A stretch of 64,000 nt of DNA from an uncultured Verrucomicrobiae bacterium (GTDB lineage: Bacteria > Verrucomicrobiota > Verrucomicrobiia > Limisphaerales > UBA1096): contig CALJHX010000008.1 of NCBI GenBank assembly GCA_937770485.1, forward strand, positions 32,818 through 96,817. Reading direction: 5' to 3'. Both the position numbers and the translations under genes were made by a program. Below are positions 30,731 through 39,090 of this stretch, in pieces. The first letter of the stretch is position 1, and each line of letters starts with the position of its first letter. Below the pieces are notes generated by a model, which worked only from the letters and a program-made list of their open reading frames with translations, did no database searches and had not been told where the DNA came from.

Positions 30731-31699
30731 TCAGGCGAGCCAGGAACGTTCGATTTCTTTTACGGCCTCCGGCCAGTTGGGGTGGTTGAACTCAAAGCCA
30801 GACTCGAGCAGTCTGCCCGGCACCACTCGGCGGCTTTTCAGCAGCAACTCCGTCTCGGTCCGCATGAAGAATGCGCCGATCTCGAGCATCCACGCTGAGG
30901 CTGGCAGGCCGTACTTCACGCCGCACGCCTCGCGCAACGCCCGCATGAACTCGCGGTTTGGCATCGGGTTGGGCGAGCACATGTTGATCGGCCCGCTGAG
31001 TTCCTCGCGGTCGAGGCACCAGTCGAGCATCCGTAAAAGATCCTCCACGTGCAGCCAACTGACGTACTGCGTGCCCGGCCCCTGTGTGCCGGCAAGCCCG
31101 AACCGGGTGATGTTGCGAAACGCCTCGAACACCCCGCCCGCGCCAGTGCCGAACACCATTGACAGGCGCATCGCAATGCGGCGCGTGTCTGGCGTTGCCG
31201 CGTTGAACAGCGCCCGCTCCCAGCGGTTCACCACGTCGACGGAGAACTCCCACTTGTTCCTCGGGCCGCCTTCCGGCACGGGGTCGATCTCGCCGGTGGC
31301 TTCGTCCATGTCGCGGTCGAGCGTGTGCCTGTAAATTGTCATCGAGCTGGCGTTGAACCACACTTTCGGCGGTTTGGCGCACCCCTCAATCGCCTCGCCG
31401 ATCACCTCGGTGGAGGACTCGCGCGACTCGTAAATCTGCCGCCGATTCTTTTTACCGTACCGGCAGTTGACCGTGCGGCCAGCGAGGTTGATGACGGCCG
31501 CCGCACCGTCGAGTTCATCGGCCCACGCGTCGAGGTTGGCACCGTCCCACCAGACGAAGCGAACGCCTTCCCGGCGCTCGTGCTGCCGCCGGGAGAGCAC
31601 CACTACATCCCAGCCCTGTGCCACAAAATGCCGGGTGACATGCTGGCCGATGAAGCCGCCGCCGCCCGGGATCACGATCTTTTGTTTGCCCGTCGTCAA
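30731..31699 (-). CDS. TIGR01777-type NAD-dependent epimerase/oxidoreductase
   Basis: A short-chain dehydrogenase of the YfcH/SDR39U1 type, about 320 residues. The Rossmann nucleotide site GGGGFIGQHV is at the start, with the family signatures AVINLAGRTVNCRYG and the SSMTIYRH catalytic region; a DUF1731-like C-terminus follows (the VVPGRLLESGFEFNHPNWPEAV ending). The substrate is not known for the family. No ATG precedes the glycine-rich motif; TTG at 31699 (followed by TTGKQKIVI) is the best start, with another TTG at 31741. The 3' end is 9 bp from the convergent DUF1553 gene. Confidence 0.85.
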   Translation of the reverse strand: MTTGKQKIVIPGGGGFIGQHVTRHFVAQGWDVVVLSRRQHERREGVRFVWWDGANLDAWADELDGAAAVINLAGRTVNCRYGKKNRRQIYESRESSTEVIGEAIEGCAKPPKVWFNASSMTIYRHTLDRDMDEATGEIDPVPEGGPRNKWEFSVDVVNRWERALFNAATPDTRRIAMRLSMVFGTGAGGVFEAFRNITRFGLAGTQGPGTQYVSWLHVEDLLRMLDWCLDREELSGPINMCSPNPMPNREFMRALREACGVKYGLPASAWMLEIGAFFMRTETELLLKSRRVVPGRLLESGFEFNHPNWPEAVKEIERSWLA

Positions 31700-31752
31700 G
31701 ATTATCTGAGCATCCCACGACTCAGGCCAAAGTGCAACCAACGAGCAATCCG

Positions 31753-31766
31753 CGCTTGGCCAAGCG
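31753..31766. repeat. Full 14-bp palindrome CGCTTGGCCAAGCG between divergent genes
   Basis: Lies in the short divergent spacer between the TIGR01777 gene and trpD, 27 bp before the trpD ATG, so both promoters overlap or flank it. Confidence 0.8.
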
Positions 31767-31792
31767 GCGATGGCAGGCGTATCGTCCTGCCC

Positions 31793-32830
31793 ATGTTGAA
31801 CACCCTAACTAGGCAACTGGACGCCGGTACGGAGCTGACTGATGAACAAGTGCGCGACGCCATTAGCTGCCTGACTGATGAGACCGCCACTCCCGAAGCC
31901 AAGGCCAGGTTCCTCACGGCGCTGGCAACCAAGGGCGAGACGACGGCGGAAATTGCGGCGTTTGCCAGTGAGCTACGCGACAAGGCGCTGCCTGTGCCGC
32001 TCGATGACGAGACGCGTGGCCGCGAGATGCTCGACGTCTGCGGCACCGGTGGCGACAAGCTAGGGACGTTCAATATTTCCACCACTGTCGCGCTCGTCGC
32101 CGCGGCGGCTGGCGTGACTGTGGCCAAGCACGGTAATCGCGCGATCACCTCCAAGTCCGGCAGCGCCGACGTGCTGGCTGAGTTGGGCATCCCGACCGAT
32201 CTCACGCCGGAACAGGTCGCGGCGAGTTTGCGTGATCACGGCTTCGCGTTCCTGTTCGCCCCCGGCTATCATCCGGCTTTCAGGCACATCATGCCTGCAC
32301 GCAAGCTGTGTGCCGATCGTGGCCAGCGGACGGTGTTCAACTTTCTCGGCCCGCTGCTCAACCCCGCCCGACCGACGTCACAACTCATCGGCGTACCCAA
32401 GGGCGAACTGTGCGAGCCGATCGCGCGCGTGCTACAGTCACTCGGCATCCGGCGCGGCATGGTTGTGAACGGCAAAGCCGGCGACAGTGCGATGGACGAA
32501 CTCTCGACGCTCGGCGAAAACACGGTGGCGGAATTTTATCAGGATCGCGGTTTCAGCGTAAGTCGCGACGAGCCAAGTTTGTTTCCGCTGCAATCCGCGA
32601 CGCTCGACGATCTCAAGGGCGGTGACGCCGGGGAAAACGCGGCGACTATTCGCGCTATCCTCGCCGGGGAGGATCGCGGTCCACGACGAGATGCCGTTTT
32701 GCTGAACGCCGCTCACGCGCTCTTCGTCGCGGCCAGAACCAAATCGGCGATAGAGGGGTGGGATTTGGCCGCGTCGGTCATCGACGACGGGTTGGCCAAG
32801 AGCAAACTAGCGGAGTTGACCGACGACTGA
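31793..32830 (+). CDS. trpD: Anthranilate phosphoribosyltransferase
   Basis: Transfers the phosphoribosyl group of PRPP to anthranilate, the second step of tryptophan synthesis from chorismate. The 345-residue protein has the PRPP-binding CGTGGDKLGTFNISTTVALV loop, the KHGNRAITSKSGSADVLAELG segment and the GPLLNPARP motif, all well conserved. The ATG at 31793 follows the divergent spacer; the frame is open further upstream, but nothing there resembles the family. No other trp genes are nearby, so the pathway is scattered. The next gene starts 33 bp downstream. Confidence 0.95.
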   Translation: MLNTLTRQLDAGTELTDEQVRDAISCLTDETATPEAKARFLTALATKGETTAEIAAFASELRDKALPVPLDDETRGREMLDVCGTGGDKLGTFNISTTVALVAAAAGVTVAKHGNRAITSKSGSADVLAELGIPTDLTPEQVAASLRDHGFAFLFAPGYHPAFRHIMPARKLCADRGQRTVFNFLGPLLNPARPTSQLIGVPKGELCEPIARVLQSLGIRRGMVVNGKAGDSAMDELSTLGENTVAEFYQDRGFSVSRDEPSLFPLQSATLDDLKGGDAGENAATIRAILAGEDRGPRRDAVLLNAAHALFVAARTKSAIEGWDLAASVIDDGLAKSKLAELTDD

Positions 32831-32862
32831 CAGCCGTTATAATTTCATCCGTCTTTTAAATA

Positions 32863-33467
32863 ATGTACTATTTCAAGGCTAACGATAAAGATGAGACGGA
32901 GTATGGACCGCTTGACGCGGATCAGATTCGAGAGTGGGTGAGGGAGAAACGGATGGACGATCATTCGCTCGTGCGGAAATCGCCCTACGAGGAATGGCGT
33001 CCGCTGAACCTAATTGAAGAACTCAGCTACATTTGCCGCGAAGCAGCTGAGTCTCCGGTGCCATCCACTCCACTCACGATACCTGCGGTCGTACCTGCCG
33101 CAGCGAGTGGCTCCCGCTGGCCAACCGATAAAACCGGGGAAATTACAGGCTGTCGCAATCATGACACTTGTCGGGGGCATTATGGCGCCATCCTGACATG
33201 CTTTGGCATGGCTTGGGAACAGCGGGTTTTTGGATCCCTTGGATTTATTCGCTGGTTCTCGGTATCATGGCCATCATCAAGGGCAGCCAGATGCTGGGCA
33301 GCAACCCGGCCCCGGCCTTCGCCTCCGCCAAGACCATTGCCATCATGCAAATCGTCAATATCATCAACTGCGACATGGTCAACCTGACGTTGGGCATCAT
33401 CACGCTTGTTTTTCTCAATGACCCCGAAGTGAGGGATCACCTCCGCTCCAAAGGTGTGGAGATTTGA
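32863..33467 (+). pseudogene. GYF_2 (DUF4339) membrane protein gene with two frameshifts
   Basis: The N-terminal 60 residues form a GYF_2 domain (YYFKANDKDETEYGPLDADQI, EEWRPL). After a Pro/Ala-rich linker the natural continuation TGKLQAVAIMTLVGGIM sits one frame over, starting in a GGGG run at 33136-33139, and the following helices (GTAGFWIPWIYSLVLGIM to DPEVRDHLRSKGVEI) are in the third frame from about 33190. Reassembled, the product is a roughly 200-residue protein with a cytosolic GYF_2 domain and two or three membrane helices, like its intact neighbour at 33480. Either it is decaying or the assembly has two extra bases here. Confidence 0.7.
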
Positions 33468-33479
33468 CACATTGAAACT

Positions 33480-33956
33480 ATGAGCCAGCAATACAAAATC
33501 AAGGGAACGGGCGGTGCTGAGTACGGGCCGGTTAGCACGGAGGAGTTGCAACAGTGGGTCGCTCAAAACCGATGCACCCGCGAGTCGCTCGTCGAGGTGG
33601 ACGGTTCCGGCGAGTGGGTGCCGCTGGCTACGCTGCCTGAGTTTCAAGACACCTTTGTCGCGCCTCCTGCCCCGGCGCCCGCGTCGGGAGAGGGCGAGGG
33701 CGGCGTCTCGACGGTGATCCCGTACAAGAACGTCCCGGCTCTTATCGCCTATTACGTCGGTGTGTTTTGCATCATCTGTCCGCCGCTACTCTGCTTCCCT
33801 GCAATAATTCTAGGCGTCATCGGGCTGAGGAGGGTGAAGGAAAATCCCGAGGTCAAGGGAACCGCCCATGCCTGGATTGGGGTTTTGTCCGGGTCATTTT
33901 TTTTACTTCTTTCCATAGTCATCGGAGTATTTTTTTCGACCCGCATGTTATCATAG
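33480..33956 (+). CDS. GYF_2 (DUF4339) plus DUF4190-like membrane protein
   Basis: A 158-residue protein: residues 3-55 form a GYF_2 domain (YKIKGTGGAEYGPVSTEEL, GSGEWVPLATLPEF), then a Pro/Ala/Gly linker, then two membrane helices (IAYYVGVFCIICPPLLCFPAII and the C-terminal LLLSIVIGVFF) flanking the LGVIGLRRVKENPEVKGTAHAW loop typical of DUF4190. GYF_2 domains are thought to bind proline-rich or unknown ligands on the cytoplasmic face. ATG at 33480, 12 nt after the broken paralogue. It probably shares a transcript with the DUF2752 gene 19 nt downstream. Confidence 0.82.
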   Translation: MSQQYKIKGTGGAEYGPVSTEELQQWVAQNRCTRESLVEVDGSGEWVPLATLPEFQDTFVAPPAPAPASGEGEGGVSTVIPYKNVPALIAYYVGVFCIICPPLLCFPAIILGVIGLRRVKENPEVKGTAHAWIGVLSGSFFLLLSIVIGVFFSTRMLS

Positions 33957-33975
33957 TGAACCCACCTCGCCGCTG

Positions 33976-34380
33976 ATGTCCTCGAAGCAAATCATCCTCA
34001 TCAGCAGTATCGCGATGTTTATTATTGCGGGAGCGGTGGCGTTGTTTTTTCTTGATCCCACGAAGCATGCGTTCTTCCCCAAGTGCGCCTTTCACATGGC
34101 GACCGGCTACTCGTGCCCCGGCTGCGGCTCTTCGCGGGCCCTTTTTGCGCTGACGCATGGCAACGTATTCGAGGCGTTTCGGCTCAACCCCGGCATCCTT
34201 TGCCTACTCACGATGGGCGTGACGGACTTCGGACGCTACATCCGCTCGACGTCGCAGGCCCGACCTTACTACTCCCTTTTTGCGAACACCTGGCTGGTAA
34301 TCGGCCTGGTCGTCGGGATGGTCGTTTACGCCGTTCTGCGCAATCTGCCCTGGATGCCGTTCACGAGCCTCGCCCCGTAA
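33976..34380 (+). CDS. DUF2752 membrane protein
   Basis: A 134-residue protein with three hydrophobic helices and the diagnostic DUF2752 motif CPGCGSSRALFAL preceded by HMATGYS, with the second part NPGILCLL. The CPGCG cysteines suggest a metal or redox site at the membrane surface, but no function is established for the family. Start ATG at 33976. It belongs to the small-membrane-protein cluster from 32863 to 34969 and frequently accompanies GYF_2/DUF4190 proteins in Bacteroidota and PVC genomes, an association recalled rather than tested here. Confidence 0.85.
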   Translation: MSSKQIILISSIAMFIIAGAVALFFLDPTKHAFFPKCAFHMATGYSCPGCGSSRALFALTHGNVFEAFRLNPGILCLLTMGVTDFGRYIRSTSQARPYYSLFANTWLVIGLVVGMVVYAVLRNLPWMPFTSLAP

Positions 34381-34429
34381 ATATCAACAGCTTGACATCG
34401 GCTCTGGCCAAGCGGAACGGTCGGCACGG

Positions 34430-34969
34430 ATGGAGCGGAAAAAATTAAATATTCCATGGCGTTTTCTTGGCGGGCTTTTTGCCGTCACGCTGCTGCTTTA
34501 CTTCGCCGGGTTTTACGGCATGGAACACCTGCGCGACCGCAAGGGCCCGTGGCAGGTCAGCTTCGATACCGCCGCAACCGGCGGCCCGACGATGACGATC
34601 CGCCAACCGGCGCTTGGCATCGACGGCTTTCGGGTGGTGTTCGAGGGCGCGGACACGAACGGGCTTACGAGCGGTGAGTTGGCGTTCGATGATCCCGGCC
34701 GCAACAAGCAACCAATGGATAGGACACCCGAGAGCAGTCAGGAACTCAAGCAGCGGGCATTCGCGGTGCCGTTCGGCGAGTGCATCTATCAGGATTTGAT
34801 GTTTCTGCCCGGCGTGGTGACGATGAACCTGCTGGGCCACGAGATCGAGCTGATGCCCCGCACCCTCGTCATCGACAAAAAAGAATTCCCATGGATCACC
34901 CCCGCTGGCCGGGTCACCGTTCAGCCATCCGCTGATCGCACAGATGCCAGTTTGAGCCAGAAGCCTTGA
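34430..34969 (+). CDS. Membrane-anchored protein of unknown function
   Basis: A 179-residue product. One N-terminal membrane helix (RFLGGLFAVTLLLYFAGFYGM) places about 150 residues outside the cytoplasmic membrane. The external part has alternating beta-like stretches (QPALGIDGFRVVFEG, VTMNLLGHEIELMPRTLVID) and no cysteine pair. I recognise no domain family; a long, conserved-looking central part makes a spurious frame unlikely. It is transcribed downstream of the DUF2752 gene after 49 bp, which contains a TGGCCAAGCGG variant of the palindrome. The promoter of the next gene overlaps its stop codon. Confidence 0.72.
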   Translation: MERKKLNIPWRFLGGLFAVTLLLYFAGFYGMEHLRDRKGPWQVSFDTAATGGPTMTIRQPALGIDGFRVVFEGADTNGLTSGELAFDDPGRNKQPMDRTPESSQELKQRAFAVPFGECIYQDLMFLPGVVTMNLLGHEIELMPRTLVIDKKEFPWITPAGRVTVQPSADRTDASLSQKP

Positions 34970-34994
34970 CTCCCGGGAGGGGCTTGGTTATAAT
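34966..34994 (+). promoter_or_regulatory. Near-consensus sigma-70 promoter
   Basis: TTGACT at 34966-34971 and TATAAT at 34989-34994 are separated by exactly 17 nt, one mismatch from the full housekeeping consensus. The -10 box is 48 nt before the ATG of the TIR gene at 35043. The -35 box overlaps the stop codon of the upstream gene. Confidence 0.75.
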
Positions 34995-35042
34995 AAAAAG
35001 CCATTAGTTTAGCCAAACCGCCGCTGAACGGGGCCTTTTCAG

Positions 35043-35354
35043 ATGAATGACCTTTTCATTAGCTACGCGCATATTGATGACCTTCCAATTTCGGAGGATC
35101 AGAAGGGGTGGATCACCGAGTTTCAGCGAATTCTGGAGAATCGCTTGGCTCAGTTGATGGGTGAAAAGCCCAAGATCTGGCGGGATCAGAAACTTTCTGG
35201 CAGCGACATTTTCGACGAGCAAATTGTCGAACAGTTTAAGAACACCAAGCTCATGGTGTCGATTTTGAGTCTCCGACCCACCGCCAAAAATATATCTTCA
35301 ACTTTTGCCGGTTTAGTAGTTGGCTTTAGCTGGGCTAGGGTCAGATGGCCTTGA
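35043..35354 (+). CDS. Truncated TIR-domain protein
   Basis: The first 75 residues match the start of a TIR domain: MNDLFISYAHIDD (strand A and AA loop), a helix (WITEFQRILENRLAQLMG) and the strand plus loop IWRDQKLSGSDIF, then LMVSILS, where strand D should be followed by a conserved SxWCxxE region. The chain instead continues with 27 unrelated residues and stops inside the end of kdsD. The catalytic Glu of NADase TIR domains and the downstream helices are therefore missing. It is probably a remnant of a larger TIR protein. It has its own strong promoter. Length 103 residues against about 130-150 for a full domain. Confidence 0.68.
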   Translation: MNDLFISYAHIDDLPISEDQKGWITEFQRILENRLAQLMGEKPKIWRDQKLSGSDIFDEQIVEQFKNTKLMVSILSLRPTAKNISSTFAGLVVGFSWARVRWP

Positions 35355-36312
35355 GCTTGGGGAGATCCTGGGAATCGACGAGGCCGATTGGTTCGCGCTT
35401 GGCGTTGACGATGACGAGATCGTCAATATTACGCTCGTTAAAGATGTGAATGGCGTCGGCGGCCAGGGCATCTTCGCGCAGGCAAATTGGTTTGCGGGTC
35501 ATGACCTTGGCTAGCGGCTGGTCGAGCACTCCGTCGCCTTTGGCCAAGTGTCGTCGCAGATCACCGTCGGTGAAGACGCCGGCCAGTTTGCCGGACTTGT
35601 TTATCACGCTGACGCTGCCGGATTTAGCCTTACCCATGACGAGCAGCGCGTCGCGGACGGAGGTGCTCTGCATCGCTACTGGGTTACGGGAACCGCTGCG
35701 CATGATGTCGGCCACCTTGAGCAGTAACGCCCGACCGATGGCACCGCTGGGATGGCGCTTGGCGAATTCCGATTTATTGAAGCCGCGCGCATCGAGCACG
35801 GCCATGGCGAGCGCGTCGCCCATGACGAGCGAGGCGGTGGTGCTGGCGGTGGGAGCCATGTTGAACGGGCAGGCTTCCTTTGGCACCTTGACGTTGAGCA
35901 CGACCTCGGCGTGTTGGCCAAGCGTGGAGCGCGGCGCCGCTGTCACGGCGACGATCTGCACGGCGAATCGTCGGATGGCCGGTAGCAGGTTAATGAGCTC
36001 GTCGGTCTCGCCGGAGTAGCTCAGGGCGAGCAGGATGTCGCCGTCGTTGAGGATGCCGAGATCGCCGTGCATGGCGTCGACGGTGTCGAGCAGCACGGCG
36101 GGCGAGCCGGTGCTGGTGAAGGTGGCGGCGATTTTGCGGCCGATATTGCCGGATTTGCCCACGCCGAGGACAACGATTTTTTGCCGCTTGGCCAAGGCAG
36201 AGACAATCAACCCGACCGCCTCGTCGAATGATTTCGTCAGTTGAGAGCGCACTGCCTTCACGGCGGCGAGCTCGACATCGAACACTTCGCGGGCTCGCTT
36301 GAGGTGGGACAT
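35341..36312 (-). CDS. kdsD: Arabinose-5-phosphate isomerase (KpsF/GutQ family)
   Basis: Interconverts ribulose 5-phosphate and arabinose 5-phosphate, the first step to KDO for lipopolysaccharide. The 323-residue protein has a SIS domain (GVGKSGNIGRKIAATFTSTG, SYSGETDEL, the HPSGAIGRALL segment) followed by two CBS domains (from MRSGSRNPVAM). The presence of KDO synthesis fits a Gram-negative envelope. It is the last gene of scpA-scpB-pheA-kdsD, 7 nt after pheA. Its 3' end overlaps the truncated TIR gene by 14 bp on the opposite strand. Confidence 0.94.
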   Translation of the reverse strand: MSHLKRAREVFDVELAAVKAVRSQLTKSFDEAVGLIVSALAKRQKIVVLGVGKSGNIGRKIAATFTSTGSPAVLLDTVDAMHGDLGILNDGDILLALSYSGETDELINLLPAIRRFAVQIVAVTAAPRSTLGQHAEVVLNVKVPKEACPFNMAPTASTTASLVMGDALAMAVLDARGFNKSEFAKRHPSGAIGRALLLKVADIMRSGSRNPVAMQSTSVRDALLVMGKAKSGSVSVINKSGKLAGVFTDGDLRRHLAKGDGVLDQPLAKVMTRKPICLREDALAADAIHIFNERNIDDLVIVNAKREPIGLVDSQDLPKLKAI

Positions 36313-36319
36313 GGCCGGG

Positions 36320-37377
<1,058 letters not shown>

Positions 37378-37381
<4 letters not shown>

Positions 37382-38181
37382 AACCGGTTATTTCCCCCCC
37401 TCAACCTCGTCTGAGTCATCGTCGTCTGAGTCATCGTCGTCCGAGTCAACCTCGTCCGAGTCAACCTCGTCCGAGTCAACCTCGTCTGAGTCAACCTCGT
37501 CTGAGTCAACCTCGTCGAGTCAACCTTGTCCGAGTCATCGTCGTCCTCATCGGCCCCATTGTCGAGGGGGAGTTCTTCCTGTGAGTCGTCGGCTGGCGTG
37601 GTGGCGAGCTTGACGTGAATGCGCCGCAACTCGTCGGCGGCGGGGAGTTCGTCGAGTCCCTTCAGCCCGAAATGCTCGAGGAAAAACTGTGTGGTGCCGT
37701 GGAGCCGGGGCCGGCCGGGGGCATCGGCTTCGCCGCAAACCTCGATCAGTTCGCGTTCTATGAGCGTTTGCACGACGCCATCGACGGCGACGCCACGGAT
37801 CTGCTCGATCTCCGCGCGGGTGATCGGCTGCCGGTAGGCGATGATAGCCAACGTCTCGAGTGCAGGATGGGAGAGCTTGGGCGGACGCGGCTTGGCACCA
37901 ACGAGCACTTGTAGCCAAGGTGCGAAGTCCGGCTTGGTGACGAACTGCCAGTTGCCGCCGACGCAGGCCAAGCGGTAGCTGCGGTTGGCTGCGTCGTGCT
38001 CGACAGTGAGTTCCTCGAGCGCCTTCTCGACGGCCCGTGCGGTGGCCTTGGCGTACTCCCCGGTTTGTGGTTCGTCGGGGAGTTTCTCCGGCGTATCGCG
38101 GAGCAGTGTGCGCAGTTCACCGATGCTCATCGGCTTTTGGGCCGAGAAGACGATCGCCTCAAGTATTTGTTTCAGTTCCAC
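37378..38181 (-). CDS. scpB: Segregation and condensation protein B with a frameshifted repeat tail
   Basis: Kleisin-associated winged-helix subunit of the SMC-ScpAB condensin complex acting on the nucleoid. The core (LKQILEAIVFSAQKPMS, LETLAIIAYRQPITRAEIEQIRGV, RPRLHGTTQFFLEHFG) is well conserved over about 200 residues. After EELPLDNGADEDDDDSD the last 45 residues are made of LTQT/LTRT repeats. These come from a 15-bp coding repeat in which one unit is 14 bp long. Read without that loss, the tail would be VDSDE and DSDDD repeats ending EVEGGK with TAA at 37388-37390. It follows scpA by 5 nt. Confidence 0.93.
37401..37534. repeat. 15-bp tandem repeat in the scpB 3' end
   Basis: Nine consecutive units of the form TCAACCTCGTCYGAG (plus-strand sense), with two variants starting TCATCG. 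Eight units are 15 bp; the unit at 37506-37519 has 14 bp, having lost one base in the CTCGTCYGAG part. A further related half-unit extends to about 37550. A run of seven cytosines lies at 37394-37400 beside it. The period of five codons keeps frame when whole units are gained or lost, while a single-base slip flips the tail. Confidence 0.9.
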
Positions 38182-38186
38182 CGTGG

Positions 38187-38969
38187 TCAGGTTGTCACCG
38201 TTTCCGGTTCTGGTTGTTCCGGCGTGATCTGCTGCAGCTCCACCGGGGCGACAACAATTTCAATCTCACCGAACGAGTCATCCTGCGTGGCCATCAACTG
38301 CCTGAGCCGAACCAGCTCGAGCAGCGCAAGGAACGTAGCCACCACCTCGCCGCGGCTGCGCACCCCGTCGAACAAACCGCTGAACTTCAGCCGGCCCGCT
38401 TGGCCAAGCCGCTCGCGGATAGCCACGATCTTCTCGCTGACGCTCCAGGGATCCTCGACGATTTCGCCATTGACGGCCTCGCGCTCGGCGACCCGTCGGA
38501 GCAACTCGTTCACCGCGCCGACGAGATCGAAAATACTGGCCTCGAGCCGGTTGCCCATCGGCTGCGAGTCGATCGGGATGATCCCGGGCCGCCGTGTGTA
38601 AACCTTCTCCCGCTCGATTTCCAGCCTTTGCAGGTCGTCCGAGGCGTCCTTGAACCGCTTGAACTCCACCAGTCTGCGGATCAGGTCCCAGCGCGGATCA
38701 GCGGCATCGTCGTCCTCGGTGTCCTCCACCTGCTCGTCCACAGGCAAAAGTTCGCAGCTCTTGATGTACATGAGCGTCGCGGCCATGATGATAAACTCGC
38801 CGGCTTGCTCGAGGTCGAGTTGCTTCATCAACTCCACGTACTCGATGAACTGGCCGGCCAAGCGGGTCATGTTCACCTCGTAAATATCTACCTCCTGCTT
38901 TTTCACGAGAAAAAGCAGTAAATCCATGGGTCCTTCGAAGACCTTGAACTGAATCTTAAAATCGGGCAT
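38187..38969 (-). CDS. scpA: Segregation and condensation protein A
   Basis: Kleisin subunit that bridges SMC heads and binds ScpB during chromosome segregation. The ATG at 38969 gives MPDFKIQFKVFEGPMDLLLFLVKK, the classical ScpA start; an in-frame TTG at 38984 is less likely. The central TLMYIKSCELLP segment and C-terminal SFLALLELVRLRQL winged helix are typical; the length of about 260 residues is normal. An acidic loop (DEQVEDTEDDDAADP) is inserted after residue 85. It is the first gene of the operon with scpB, pheA and kdsD; nothing on the plus strand overlaps it, and its promoter should be in the 121-bp divergent spacer. Confidence 0.94.
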   Translation of the reverse strand: MPDFKIQFKVFEGPMDLLLFLVKKQEVDIYEVNMTRLAGQFIEYVELMKQLDLEQAGEFIIMAATLMYIKSCELLPVDEQVEDTEDDDAADPRWDLIRRLVEFKRFKDASDDLQRLEIEREKVYTRRPGIIPIDSQPMGNRLEASIFDLVGAVNELLRRVAEREAVNGEIVEDPWSVSEKIVAIRERLGQAGRLKFSGLFDGVRSRGEVVATFLALLELVRLRQLMATQDDSFGEIEIVVAPVELQQITPEQPEPETVTT

Positions 38970-39090
38970 TCGCACCGGGGGCAATTGGCCTGCGCCGTTG
39001 GCAGACCTTAATTGAGGAGGGCATCCTTTGGCAATGATCGACTCGCTTGGCGGGCTTGCCGCAGCCGATTGGGGCGGCTAATTTGAGTGC

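Noticed and set aside
37401..37534. A short regular repeat that could be mistaken for a CRISPR array
   Set aside because: The 15-bp units are contiguous with no spacers and lie in the scpB coding frame.
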